Shown in pieces: positions 8,901-16,965 of a DNA stretch of 64,000 nucleotides (positions are counted from its first letter, which is position 1; each line of letters starts with the position of its first letter). The notes under the pieces were generated by a model that saw only the letters and a program-made list of their open reading frames with translations, was not told where the DNA came from and did no database searches. The position numbers and the translations under genes were made by a program. The stretch covers positions 2,418,001 through 2,482,000 of the forward strand of contig OZ244830.1 of NCBI GenBank assembly GCA_965220425.1, read 5' to 3'. This DNA comes from Azophilus sp965220425. GTDB lineage: Bacteria > Pseudomonadota > Gammaproteobacteria > Pseudomonadales > Azotimanducaceae.

Positions 8901-9117
8901 CGAGAGACTCCTCAATGGGAATGGTGACTTTGGTCTCCAGATCCTGGGCGCTGGCGCCGGGCAGGTTGGCGGTAATAAAGATCCGCGGTGTCTCGACGGT
9001 GGGGATGAACTCCCGTTGCAGCGACGTCGCCGAGAGAAATCCGAGCACCAGCAGGGCGCCGGCGATCAGGTTGACCAGCAGGTGGCGCTCGATGAAGAAG
9101 CGCAGGACGCCTTGCAC
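5962..9117 (-). CDS. RND efflux transporter permease (AcrB/HAE1 type)
   Basis: Inner-membrane, proton-driven antiporter subunit of a tripartite efflux pump. The protein is 1051 residues, with TM1 near residues 12-30, a periplasmic porter loop, the TM bundle with the characteristic GMVVDDAVVVSERIA segment, a second periplasmic loop and a C-terminal TM bundle including a GIVVNGSIVMVDSI segment. Start is GTG 9117, four bases downstream of the adaptor stop, so the two are translationally coupled. No outer-membrane factor gene lies nearby. About the last 18 residues (RLRGASTPSQRRSVSDAG) are encoded by a relic of repeat family C, and the stop by the element B/C junction. Confidence 0.93.
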   Translation of the reverse strand: MQGVLRFFIERHLLVNLIAGALLVLGFLSATSLQREFIPTVETPRIFITANLPGASAQDLETKVTIPIEESLEGLEGIDEFTTVISDNTSYTSVRLYDDYEAAEIEAAETDMRAAVDGITDFPDDMEDEPVFMRLNPGRLTVVEVMLTGPEPTLGQTAEDLENRLQRLDLVGDVVAVGLQDAEVRILIDPVLAREYGITLSDVIAAVQRRNVSSTGGVLESPAERRQVVMWSRFEYPEDVGETILRFRPDAGALRIRDIARIEQGREDTGLFVHSNGRRGVALYVKKREGVDIIDTVEQVRAVLAAAPIPEDIELAAINDESYMVTNRLELMFTNGLIGVLLVTVVLFTFVRPGPAIWILVGIPVVFMGAMTLVGPFGMTLNLMSLTGFIVVLGMVVDDAVVVSERIALKRAQGSPPSQAALDGAGEMLAPVTAAALTTMLAFLPLTVLGGLPGKIMWQIPAVVVFVLLFSLFESFFVLPAHLSTIGARANLRKRRFMVALEARYGRALGWVLRHRLATLSIALAAFAAIMLFVRPLVPFMLFPQQDADRLLIKITTPAGMALEQTEAVAADLARQLLEATASDIEAVTGRIGHQNIDSLEKSFGEADNEAVLIVQFRKDARNHTNAEWIERLPGALQAPPDVKILYQSEYFGPPTDRPVTVHVLCNDDAARRGVAFEVQQFLEATPGVIEVEVDERPGTPKIDLNLNYEKLALRGLDAEAVGQTLAAAFYGIEASEHRDLDHTTELRVQFDPAARGDLDALLETPVRAASGELVRLRDVVDPMEVPSVTRIYHRDGYRSATIRAGFSDSSGLTALTFARRMEAELFPRFQDIPGLLVFNGGEAVETRKVTDRMGVAAALAIAGIAVVIWLMLGSFLEALFVMLVIPLAVAGVFLVFFLHGKPMNMFAMLGAIGLAGIVVNGSIVMVDSIHRRLQEQAARTGGEATGAIVDAVVERLRPILVTTLTTLGGVLPSAYGIGGYDPIVSIVSLAVGWGLAVSTLATLFLVPVLYSLAGDLRRQVSRAGPALRSARPRLRGASTPSQRRSVSDAG

Positions 9118-9121
9118 GGAC

Positions 9122-10108
9122 TCAGTCTTCGACGGTGACGGGGGCGCCGTCGCGCAGGGCGAACTGGCCGTCGATCACCACCCGATCGCCCGCGGCCAGC
9201 CCTTCGAGGACCTCGACGGTCGGGCCGTTCGTGCGCCCGATACGTACCGGTGTGAGCGATGCCCGGCCGGAATTCACGGCGAATACGTGCATCGCGCCGC
9301 CGCGCCGGAAGACCGCGACGCTCGGTACCGCAAGCGATGCCGCCGCATCGGCGTAGGGCAGGTAGACCGTGGCGAGCATCCCTTCGCGCAGCCTTCCGCG
9401 CAGCGCTTCGTTCAGGTCTTCCAGCCAGATCTCCAGCGTGTAGGTTCCCGTCGATGGTTCCGAGATGCGCGACACACTGTTGATTCTGCCTGGCAGCGGC
9501 TCCGCTCCCAGTACGTCGAGCGTCACGTCGGCCTGCCGCGCATCCTGCAGCAAGGTCGCTTCCCGGGCGGTCACACCGGCCTTTATGCGCGCCATGGAGA
9601 AATCCGCGAGCGTGGCCACGGGCGTGCCGGGATTCAGGTAGTCGCCTTCGTGAACGTGAACCTGTTCGGCAATGCCCGCGAAAGGCGCCCGCACCTCCGT
9701 GTCGGCCAGCACACGCTCGGCGGCGGCAAGTTGCGCGCGGGCTGCCTCAAGTGCCGATCGCGCCCGCGCCTCCGCGAAGGCCAGGCTCTCCAGCGTGTCT
9801 TCGCTGATGAATTCCCGGGCATGCAGATCGCGGCCGCGCTGCAGTTCGTTCCGCGCCTGCTCCCGGTCGATCTCCCGGGAGCGAATCCCGGCGCGCGCCC
9901 GATCGCGCGCTATCCGCGCCCGTTCCCGGTCCAGGGTAATGAGCGCCTGGCCGGCGCTGACGGCGTCGCCGGGCTCCACCGAGCGTGAAGTCACCCGCCC
10001 ATTGGTCTCCGCGGCGACGGTGGCAGTCCGGAACGCTTCCACTACGCCGGCAGCGGTTGCCTGGCGGCGGATATCGGCCGGGGCGACTGATTTCACACGG
10101 ACATGCAC
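9122..10108 (-). CDS. RND efflux periplasmic adaptor (membrane fusion protein), N-terminus frameshifted
   Basis: Periplasmic adaptor linking the RND permease to an outer-membrane channel. A biotinyl/lipoyl half-motif (VEPGDAVSAGQALITLD), a helical hairpin at about residues 65-140, the second lipoyl half (ADTEVRAPFAGI) and a C-terminal beta-barrel ending GLAAGDRVVIDGQFALRDG define it. GTG 10108 is the first in-frame start, but the same frame continues upstream through a lipoprotein signal (LSIYLVAIVAGC) that lacks any in-frame ATG. An ATG at 10257-10259 would feed this frame if a run of five A on the plus strand (10252-10256) were one base shorter. The native gene is thus probably 9122-10259 with a 1-base insertion, real or a sequencing error. 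Confidence 0.87.
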   Translation of the reverse strand: MHVRVKSVAPADIRRQATAAGVVEAFRTATVAAETNGRVTSRSVEPGDAVSAGQALITLDRERARIARDRARAGIRSREIDREQARNELQRGRDLHAREFISEDTLESLAFAEARARSALEAARAQLAAAERVLADTEVRAPFAGIAEQVHVHEGDYLNPGTPVATLADFSMARIKAGVTAREATLLQDARQADVTLDVLGAEPLPGRINSVSRISEPSTGTYTLEIWLEDLNEALRGRLREGMLATVYLPYADAAASLAVPSVAVFRRGGAMHVFAVNSGRASLTPVRIGRTNGPTVEVLEGLAAGDRVVIDGQFALRDGAPVTVED

Positions 10109-10455
10109 CGGAGTGACCAGCGCCGATGCCAGGGGATTCGTGGCGGCCGAAGCCGCGGGGTTGCCGTCGCGCCCGGCAGCGGGGCTGTCGCAGCCGGCGA
10201 CGATCGCAACAAGATAGATCGATAGAACCAGAGTCCCTAACTTATTGAAATAAAAACATCTTAGATGCGCGTTTGAAGACTGGATCAGCGTAGCGCCTGC
10301 TGCTTGGGACTCACCTGAAATAGTAACAGTATCGGTTCCTGTCCGCCTTGCATGGGTGTGTCGCGCTCATTCCGAAACCATGGATCGGCGGCGCCGGCGT
10401 TGGCGGATGGACGACGCGGGCAGGCTACAATAGGCGTTTGCACTCAGAGGCGGGC

Positions 10456-11376
10456 ATGACTCTCGTTCATCGATTTGCGGGCAATCCATTGGACCGGGCC
10501 GATGCGCAGCGCCGCGATGACGTTTGGTTGGCGGATGCCCGGAAGGACCCTTGCAGCCGTTTTCTGCCATTTGACGATCTGAACGTGCTGCTGGCCGCCG
10601 GTGGCGCGCTTGGCTGGACGGATGCGGCGACGGTCCGATGGCTCGACATCGATATCCCGCCGGTGTTCCTCGGGCTTGCCGAAGGCGTCCCCCACTTTGC
10701 GCTCGATGTTTCGCAGCGGGAGGAACGCGCTTTGCTGCTCGGGCTTGAGGCGGGATGGCGTTTCGAGGACTGCCGCACGGCCGCGATGCACCTGTCTGCC
10801 GAGGAAACGGGGATCGTGGCTCAGGCCCGCGCGCAGCTTGGCTGGCACGCATCGCACCGGTTCTGCGGCCAGTGCGGCGCCCCGACCGAACAGCGCAAGG
10901 GCGGCCACGTGCGACACTGCACGAAGTGCGGGGCCGAGCATTTCCCGCGCACGGATCCGGTGGCGATCATGGTGATTCACGATGACGGGCGCTGCCTCCT
11001 GGGTCAGCCCAAAGGTCCGTTGGTGCGGATGGGCATGTACTCCGCGCTGGCGGGTTTCATCGATCAGGGCGAGTCGATCGAGGAGGCGGTGCGGCGCGAG
11101 GTGCGCGAGGAGGCCGGCATCGAGGTCGGCGAGGTGCATTACCACTCCTCGCAACCCTGGCCGTTCCCGTCGTCGCTGATGATCGGCTGCCTCGGGCGCG
11201 CGAGGAGCACCGAGATCCGTATCGACGATGCCGAGATGGCGGATGTGCGCTGGTTTACGCGTGCCGAAGTGACCGCGGCCCTCAAGAACGAAAACCCCGG
11301 TCTCAAGGTTCCGGGGTCCGTCGCTATCGCTCATCACCTCATCGAGTCCTGGGCGGACGGGGGGGACGAGTGCTGA
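10456..11376 (+). CDS. nudC: NADH pyrophosphatase / NAD-capped RNA decapping Nudix hydrolase
   Basis: Hydrolyses NADH and removes NAD caps from RNA. The 306-residue protein has the NudC layout: an N-terminal domain, a four-cysteine zinc site (CGQCGAP ... HCTKCGAEHFPRTDP) around residues 140-165 and a Nudix box, GFIDQGESIEEAVRREVREE followed by AGI. The SQPWPFPSSLM segment that distinguishes NudC follows. ATG 10456 begins the conserved part; the frame extends to 10348 without similarity. It stands alone, convergent with the TonB_C gene at 11671. Confidence 0.93.
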   Translation: MTLVHRFAGNPLDRADAQRRDDVWLADARKDPCSRFLPFDDLNVLLAAGGALGWTDAATVRWLDIDIPPVFLGLAEGVPHFALDVSQREERALLLGLEAGWRFEDCRTAAMHLSAEETGIVAQARAQLGWHASHRFCGQCGAPTEQRKGGHVRHCTKCGAEHFPRTDPVAIMVIHDDGRCLLGQPKGPLVRMGMYSALAGFIDQGESIEEAVRREVREEAGIEVGEVHYHSSQPWPFPSSLMIGCLGRARSTEIRIDDAEMADVRWFTRAEVTAALKNENPGLKVPGSVAIAHHLIESWADGGDEC

Positions 11377-11670
11377 AATAACCCTTCAATAACAATAAGA
11401 TAGATCCGTTCCGGCGGGATTTGAGTTTTCGAAAATTACGAGTTGAGGATTTTTCGGGCAGCCAATAGAATCGCTTGGGAACCTGTGAGGTACGAATTTC
11501 TATTCAGCGTAAGAGTGCGGTTGAACAGGAATTCGCGCCCCACGGGCAGATGGTAATCCCAGTGGGTTCGCCAGTCGGTCCTGTCATCGGCGAGCCTGTC
11601 TTGGGAGGATTGCACCACGTCTACCGTAGAGCGGCACGACCGGGTTATTGCGTAGCACAGGGCATCGTAC
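11377..11670. other. Convergent intergenic region
   Basis: Nearly 300 bases between the convergent stops of nudC and the VWA/TonB_C gene, with more A and T than its surroundings. I see no gene and no hairpin followed by a T run strong enough to call a terminator. Confidence 0.5.
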
Positions 11671-13257
11671 TTAATTGTAGTTGAACTCGAACGAGGTGGA
11701 GCGCACCTGGCGCCTGCGGCAGGATTCGTCGTCCGGTTCGGCAAAGGTGAAGGCCCAGTTCCGCACCTTTTCGAGCGCCGCCCTTGCGAACAGGTCGAAA
11801 TAGCGCCGACGGTCGGCGCTGGAACTTTCGCGCACCACCGTTACTTCGTCATCGACGGTTGCGCCGGTCTCGTCCAGAACGTATCGCACCGTGATTCTCG
11901 CGTCGCCGAAATCCATGCGTCCGCGTCTCGGATACTCGGGGCTCAGCGACGCAATGGTTGCCGGCACGATCAGACCGCACGGTCCTGTTTCCGCTTCCGG
12001 CATTTGCAGCGCTTCAGCCTTTGCCCGTTGCGCCGGGGCCGCTGCCGCCGCGGCCTGTTGTTCCACCAGGAGTTCCCGGCGGCGCCGCGCCTGTGCCTCA
12101 CTTTCCTCCCGCTGCCGCGCGGCTTCAGCCAACTGCCGGCGCTCGAGCTGCCGTTGACGTTCCTCGAGTCTTTGTATCTGCGCCTCGGCTTGCCGTTGAC
12201 GCTCCACCTCGAGTTCCCGCTGCTCTTGCTCCAGCGCCTGCTGCTGCTGCTGGATCTCGCGCAGCAACTGCTCGATGGCCGCGCGTTCCCGGGCCGCGAT
12301 TTCCGCTTCCGTAGGAACGTTCATCAGGGGCATGGCCGTATAGGCCGGCATGGGCGCCTGCCGGTGGAAGGCGATCTCGGCGCCGGAGAAGTAGTTGCGC
12401 CAGAAATCCTGGTGAAGCTCCCGCGCCTCGGCCCGGTCCGTCGTGCCCCTGCGGGGCACATAGAAGATTTCCGCCTGCATGCCCGCGCTGTTGTTGCGTT
12501 GTCGGAACAGCCAGTTGCGCGATTCGAGCAGTTCGGCGAAATCGTCGTAGTCCCAATCCGTCCAGTCGAGATCCAGGTGCGAATACCAGGGCGCATGCTG
12601 CATCATGTCCGAAAACACGTACAGCAGGTTTGGTCCCGGGCGCTCGGCGAATTCGAGGCGGACATCCTCCAAGGCTTCCACAAGATAAGCGTTGGCGACG
12701 TTCTCGTCCTCCGGCCAGCCGTCGCCGGCCAGGGTGTTCAGATCGTCTTGCAAGGCGTCGCGGGCAATACAGAAACGGGTGGCGGATTGGCTGACCTGTT
12801 CTGCGGGATGCGCGGGGAGGGCCTCGCAACCACGCGTGGCGGCACGCTGCTTGCCGGAGTCCGCTTCGTTCGTCCGCTCGGGCAAGTCGTCGTTGTCAAA
12901 AGGTTTGCACAGGCGTTTCAGCAGTGCGCGGGGCGCGCTTGGAGAGTCGGCAAGAGAAAACACCTGCACCTCGGTGTCGCGCCCAAGAACGCGGAGGCGA
13001 TCACGCAGCAGGTCGCCGGGCAGCGTGGCCCGGAACGGATCCAGGGGTTTGGTGAAGTCGAACAGAAACATCACACTGCCGGTGATCCGTTCACGGTCGA
13101 CGGGACAGAGATCGGCGTCGCGGAGCACGTCTTCGCCCGGCGAATCGTCGAAAAAAAACAGGGCGGCGGCCAACGCGCCGATCACCAGCACGGGCGGCAG
13201 CAACATTCTGAGCGGCGAGTGTCCGCGTATCGAGAATCTGGATTCCGCGCCGGTCAT
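11671..13257 (-). CDS. Membrane-anchored VWA-like/coiled-coil protein with C-terminal TonB domain (paralog 1)
   Basis: A 528-residue protein. One TM helix lies near residues 18-36, followed by a periplasmic domain (about 45-320) with LFDFTKPLDPF and LYVFSDMMQHAPWYSHLD, which resemble the first strand and later strand of a von Willebrand A fold. A Gln/Glu/Arg-rich coiled coil spans about 325-415 and a C-terminal TonB_C-like domain about 435-528 (ITVRYVLDETGATVDDEV ... RNWAFTF). Conserved cysteines suggest disulfides. ATG 13257 has GGGAG five bases upstream and lies 16 bases after the pseudokinase stop, so the two form an operon. Paralogs: 38066-39289 (lacks TonB_C) and 52412-54037. Function is unknown; a link between inner membrane and periplasmic partners is inferred. 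Confidence 0.8.
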   Translation of the reverse strand: MTGAESRFSIRGHSPLRMLLPPVLVIGALAAALFFFDDSPGEDVLRDADLCPVDRERITGSVMFLFDFTKPLDPFRATLPGDLLRDRLRVLGRDTEVQVFSLADSPSAPRALLKRLCKPFDNDDLPERTNEADSGKQRAATRGCEALPAHPAEQVSQSATRFCIARDALQDDLNTLAGDGWPEDENVANAYLVEALEDVRLEFAERPGPNLLYVFSDMMQHAPWYSHLDLDWTDWDYDDFAELLESRNWLFRQRNNSAGMQAEIFYVPRRGTTDRAEARELHQDFWRNYFSGAEIAFHRQAPMPAYTAMPLMNVPTEAEIAARERAAIEQLLREIQQQQQALEQEQRELEVERQRQAEAQIQRLEERQRQLERRQLAEAARQREESEAQARRRRELLVEQQAAAAAAPAQRAKAEALQMPEAETGPCGLIVPATIASLSPEYPRRGRMDFGDARITVRYVLDETGATVDDEVTVVRESSSADRRRYFDLFARAALEKVRNWAFTFAEPDDESCRRRQVRSTSFEFNYN

Positions 13258-13273
13258 GTGGTCTCCCAGGCAA

Positions 13274-15820
13274 TCACTCCATTTTCAGAAGAACGCGGAA
13301 TCCGGTGTCCAACGAACGCAGTTCCGGTGTCGTCACGTTGCGGCTTGCCGATCTCATGCGCAGCGCCAGATGCGCCCAGGAGCCGCCGCGTCGCACGCGT
13401 CTCCGGCAGTTCGCCGTCACCTGTTCGGCGGCACTTGACGATAGCGCGGAACCTGGGATGTAGGCACAATCCGCAACCCATTCCCAGACGTTGCCGTGCA
13501 TATCGTGCAGCCCCCAGGCATTGGCGGCGAACGATCCGACCCGGACGGTGCCACGGGGCGCCGACCCCGTGTCGCAGCCCGTGCAGTTGGCGCGCGCATC
13601 GCCGGGATGGTCGCCCCAGCTATACGCGGTATTCGTGTGGGCACGGGCGGCGTACTCCCATTCCGCTTCGCTGGGCAGACGGTAATCGCGCCCGGTCTCG
13701 GCTGCGAGCCAGCGGGCAAAAGCTGCCGCATCCTCCCAGGAGACGCTGACTACCGGCCAGGCGCCGCGTTCCCAATCGGCAGGATTCTCCGCGCGCCGGC
13801 GGCGGGTTGCCTGAGCAAATCGGTCGTAGTCGTTATAGGTGATCTCGTGCTTCGACAGTGCGAACGGCTCGTCGACCGCGGTCTCCCGTAGCGGCAATTC
13901 GTTGCCGATGCAATCTCTGCCGGATACGCAGCCCATCCGGTAGGCGCCCGGCGGAATCGTGACCATCGTGGGGCCATGGCCGCCTGTTGCGAGTGTATCG
14001 GCAAACTCCGTCACCGTCCCGGTAAGGGTTATTCGATGGCGCGTGGGCGCCGTGCGGTGAGGGATGACCCCTTGCCAGGGCTTAAACCCCGGCAGGGTCA
14101 CCACGATCCGGTAGTCGCCGGGCGGTAACGGGATTCCCGGAGCGTAACTGACGCTGCCGTGGACGAAAGTCACCCTCGCGTTGATCGGTACCGTGGCAAT
14201 CGTAAACGGATACGGCTCGGGAACCAGGGCAATCGGTATTCGTGTAGCGCCCGCAAGTTGAAAGGTGCGGATCTCCGGCCCGTGATCGGCACTGCTGACC
14301 CGGACACGGTATTCCCCCTCCGGCAGGGTCATGCCGGACCGGTACGACCGGTTGGCATCGTCCAGGAAGGTCACCACGGCATCCGGGGGGCTCAGTTCCA
14401 GGGTCAGTGAACCGAAGGGCGCTATCGCTTCGGACCGCGCGGCGTTGCCCGCGATGTTATCGGGATCAGGGGTTTGCGGCGAGGCCCGCGCAACCGGGTG
14501 GGCCGCGCTTCGGCCGGCATCGGCTTCGCCAATCCGGAGTTCCGGGTCGCCCGGTTGTCGGGCCGGTTGCGTCGATGTCGGAACGCGCGCTTGCACCGCA
14601 ACCCGGGTTTCCCCCGGTACACCCGTTGCCTCGGGTGGGGGAACCGGACTTCCGGCAGCTCCGCGGGAGCGCAGCAATCCCGTGTCCAACCAGGTGAGCA
14701 GGGAAATGAGCACCACCGCCGCCAGGACGGGCACGGCCCAATTGGCCGCGGGTTCCCCTGCTTCGTTGCGGCTGGATTCCTTGCCGCCGCGAGTTCCCGC
14801 GATTGCGGCCCGTGCGCCCGCCACAGGCGCGCGAGCGCTTGTCGATGAGCCTGCGGCCAGGGACGTCTTCCTGTCCGGACGCTGGAATTGACGTGCGCCC
14901 AGCCGGCCCAGGGGCGCCGGGGGCGAGTCCTCCCGGCCGCCTAGAACAGGGAGTCGTTTTTGCCAGGCGGCGAGGCTGCGCGGCCGCTCGGCAACCTTAA
15001 GAGCCAGCGCCGCGTCGATGGCTTCCAGGGTGCTCCGGTCGGTTAGCCCACTTGCCGCCCGCACTGCGGGAACCAGGTCGTCCCGGACCGCGCGTCCGGG
15101 AGCATCGATCGGCGTGCTGCCGGTTACGCACCTGTACATGACCGCGCCCAGGGCGTAGATGTCTGTCCATGGGCCTTCCTGGCCGCGATTCGAATATTGC
15201 TCCAGGGCGGCGTAACCGGGTGTCAGCAGGCCGAGGAAACCCGGCGGCCGATGGCTGAATGCCTGGCGGGGGCCTCCAGCGACCAGGCGTGCGGAACCCA
15301 AACCGCGAATCAGCGGTGTACCGTCCTGTCGAATCACGAACTTGTCGGGACTGATTTCCCGATGCAGGAGGCTCGCCTGGTGCATGGCTGCCAGACCATC
15401 CAGAATGGGCCCGAATACGCTTGCAATCTCGATGTCGGTCAGCCTGTTGCCGTTGGCCAGCCGCGCCGCCAGCGTTACGCCGACAGGGTCATCCATCACC
15501 GCGTAGCCGGTGCCGTTGGCGTGCAGGCACTCGAGCACCTCGATGACGGCGGGGTGGCCGATGCGCTTCAAGGTACGATACCGGGCCAGGAAACGGGCCA
15601 AGCCGGCGTCGAACAGGGCCTTGTCGGCGGGGGAGCGTGCCTGGATCTCTCCAGAGGCGGAACGTTGTGCAAGCCCTTCGGGCAGGTACTCCCGGACGGT
15701 AACGGCCCTGTCCTCGCCGATGACATGGGCTTCGTACTCGATGCCGACCCCGTCTCTATCGAGTGCGCGGCGAATCCGATAGCGCTCTAACGGGTAGGCC
15801 GCCTGGAGGCACTCCACCAT
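13274..15820 (-). CDS. Pseudokinase / TM / PEGA / FGE-sulfatase fusion protein
   Basis: An 848-residue protein. Residues about 12-290 have a bacterial Ser/Thr-kinase fold, but key residues are lost: the usual KEYLPE lysine is R (VREYLPEGL), the catalytic loop reads HREISPDKFVIR instead of HRDLKPxN, and the DFG position reads GLG. It is probably a pseudokinase. A TM helix (WAVPVLAAVVLISLLTWLDT) lies near 365, then PEGA-like beta repeats (about 480-600) and a C-terminal FGE/sulfatase-modifying-factor domain (about 625-848) with MVTIPPGAYRMGC, LPSEAEWEYAAR, MHGNVWEW and RRGGSW. ATG 15820 follows a strong GGGGAGG. It is the first gene of an operon with the TonB_C protein. Confidence 0.85.
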   Translation of the reverse strand: MVECLQAAYPLERYRIRRALDRDGVGIEYEAHVIGEDRAVTVREYLPEGLAQRSASGEIQARSPADKALFDAGLARFLARYRTLKRIGHPAVIEVLECLHANGTGYAVMDDPVGVTLAARLANGNRLTDIEIASVFGPILDGLAAMHQASLLHREISPDKFVIRQDGTPLIRGLGSARLVAGGPRQAFSHRPPGFLGLLTPGYAALEQYSNRGQEGPWTDIYALGAVMYRCVTGSTPIDAPGRAVRDDLVPAVRAASGLTDRSTLEAIDAALALKVAERPRSLAAWQKRLPVLGGREDSPPAPLGRLGARQFQRPDRKTSLAAGSSTSARAPVAGARAAIAGTRGGKESSRNEAGEPAANWAVPVLAAVVLISLLTWLDTGLLRSRGAAGSPVPPPEATGVPGETRVAVQARVPTSTQPARQPGDPELRIGEADAGRSAAHPVARASPQTPDPDNIAGNAARSEAIAPFGSLTLELSPPDAVVTFLDDANRSYRSGMTLPEGEYRVRVSSADHGPEIRTFQLAGATRIPIALVPEPYPFTIATVPINARVTFVHGSVSYAPGIPLPPGDYRIVVTLPGFKPWQGVIPHRTAPTRHRITLTGTVTEFADTLATGGHGPTMVTIPPGAYRMGCVSGRDCIGNELPLRETAVDEPFALSKHEITYNDYDRFAQATRRRRAENPADWERGAWPVVSVSWEDAAAFARWLAAETGRDYRLPSEAEWEYAARAHTNTAYSWGDHPGDARANCTGCDTGSAPRGTVRVGSFAANAWGLHDMHGNVWEWVADCAYIPGSALSSSAAEQVTANCRRRVRRGGSWAHLALRMRSASRNVTTPELRSLDTGFRVLLKME

Positions 15821-16314
15821 TTACCCTCCCCTGGCTCAAACAACGCGTTCCCCTTTGTGCGGACAGGCAAGAGGGAGCAACCACGTCACGGTAAGTAAGG
15901 GGTGGTAAATTAAAGGCGCATCTTCCGGGAACGCAATGCCCTTTCGGGGTTGTTTCCGGTAGTTTTCGGGAATTATCGGTAGTGTCCGAGACGGCGCCGC
16001 GGCCGGTTGTGGGAGCGGCCCGCCATCGCGATGAATCGCAATTTTTCGCGAGACCCAATCCTTGCAAGCTTCGCGGCGTGCGCAAGCCGCTGCCGTCCCC
16101 ATTGCTGCCGATCCGGGCCGACGGCGGCAGCGGGTTCATGGCCGACTGCGGGCAGGCCTGCGAGCAGTTCGGCATTGTCTCCCCGGAGGCCGCCCGGGTC
16201 CTCATTGCCAAGAGTGATGCGCCGGTACACATCCTTGACACCGACTACGGAGACGCGCATCGTAGCCAGCCCGGATTTTGTCGGCATGGAAAGGTCGATT
16301 GAGAGATTGCGCCA
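15821..16314. other. Divergent intergenic region
   Basis: 494 bases between the divergent pseudokinase and roadblock genes. Short open frames occur on both strands, but none has an RBS or recognisable similarity. Promoters for both directions should lie here. An A/T-rich patch (GGTAAGTAAGGGGTGGTAAATTAAAG near 15889-15914, quoted in part) is closest to the pseudokinase start. Confidence 0.5.
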
Positions 16315-16869
16315 ATGAGGCAAGTCAAACTGCAGGACATATGCGAAGAAATCGTTGACGATGTGGACGGCGCCCTGGGATGCGCCCTGGTGGATCTCGA
16401 CACCGGGTTGCCCCTGGCCCTGGATGTCAAGCCCGGGTCGCTGCTCGATGCCACGGCCATGCAACTGATGTCGGCTGCAGGCGTTACCTGGTTCGAGGAC
16501 AACCTGGGCGGCCGGTCCGGGGTGGATGCGGCCGGCGGCCCCGCCGACCGCGCGGATTTCGTGCAGGAGATACAGGCCACAACCGAAGGCACCTACAACT
16601 ACATGTCGCTGGTAGCCGGCGAAGATCAAGAACTGCTGATACTGATTACAGACCGCGGAACGAGCAACCTGGGTCTGGGCTGGATGGCGATGCGGCAAGC
16701 CCTCGCATTGGTGCGGAACGCATCCGGCGATGCCGCGGCCGAACCCTTTGGCGTGGAGGCGACGGCCGGCTCGGCCGCGGATGCAGATCCGCAACGGCCA
16801 CGCCGGCCGAATCCCGATTTCATGCATCCTCGGGCGCGAGGCCGGCGCACCATCTGGGGGCAGCGCTGA
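16315..16869 (+). CDS. Roadblock/LC7-domain protein 1
   Basis: A 184-residue protein. Residues 1-130 form a roadblock/LC7-like domain (ICEEIVDDVDGALGCALVDL ... LLILITDRGTSNLGLGWMAM), followed by a polar, probably disordered tail of about 50 residues. The paralog at 33761-34609 shares CEDVVNETEGALGCLVVNL and LNLGIGWMAV. Roadblock proteins regulate small GTPases (MglB/MglA) or act as dimeric scaffolds; no GTPase gene is in the window. GAGAG lies about 9 bases before the ATG. It lies beside the tadC end of the Tad locus, transcribed toward it. A role in polarity or pilus regulation is inference. Confidence 0.75.
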   Translation: MRQVKLQDICEEIVDDVDGALGCALVDLDTGLPLALDVKPGSLLDATAMQLMSAAGVTWFEDNLGGRSGVDAAGGPADRADFVQEIQATTEGTYNYMSLVAGEDQELLILITDRGTSNLGLGWMAMRQALALVRNASGDAAAEPFGVEATAGSAADADPQRPRRPNPDFMHPRARGRRTIWGQR

Positions 16870-16965
16870 CGATTGCCGGCCGGGCGGCGTAAACTCCCTG
16901 CGGTTCCAATCTCCGATCTTCCTGCCGGCCGGGCGTTCGCTTGGCGGCAAGCTGCCGGATGCGGG

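Noticed and set aside
12004..13749. 581-codon plus-strand open frame opposite the VWA/TonB_C and pseudokinase genes
   Set aside because: Runs through two real minus-strand genes and has no motif or RBS.
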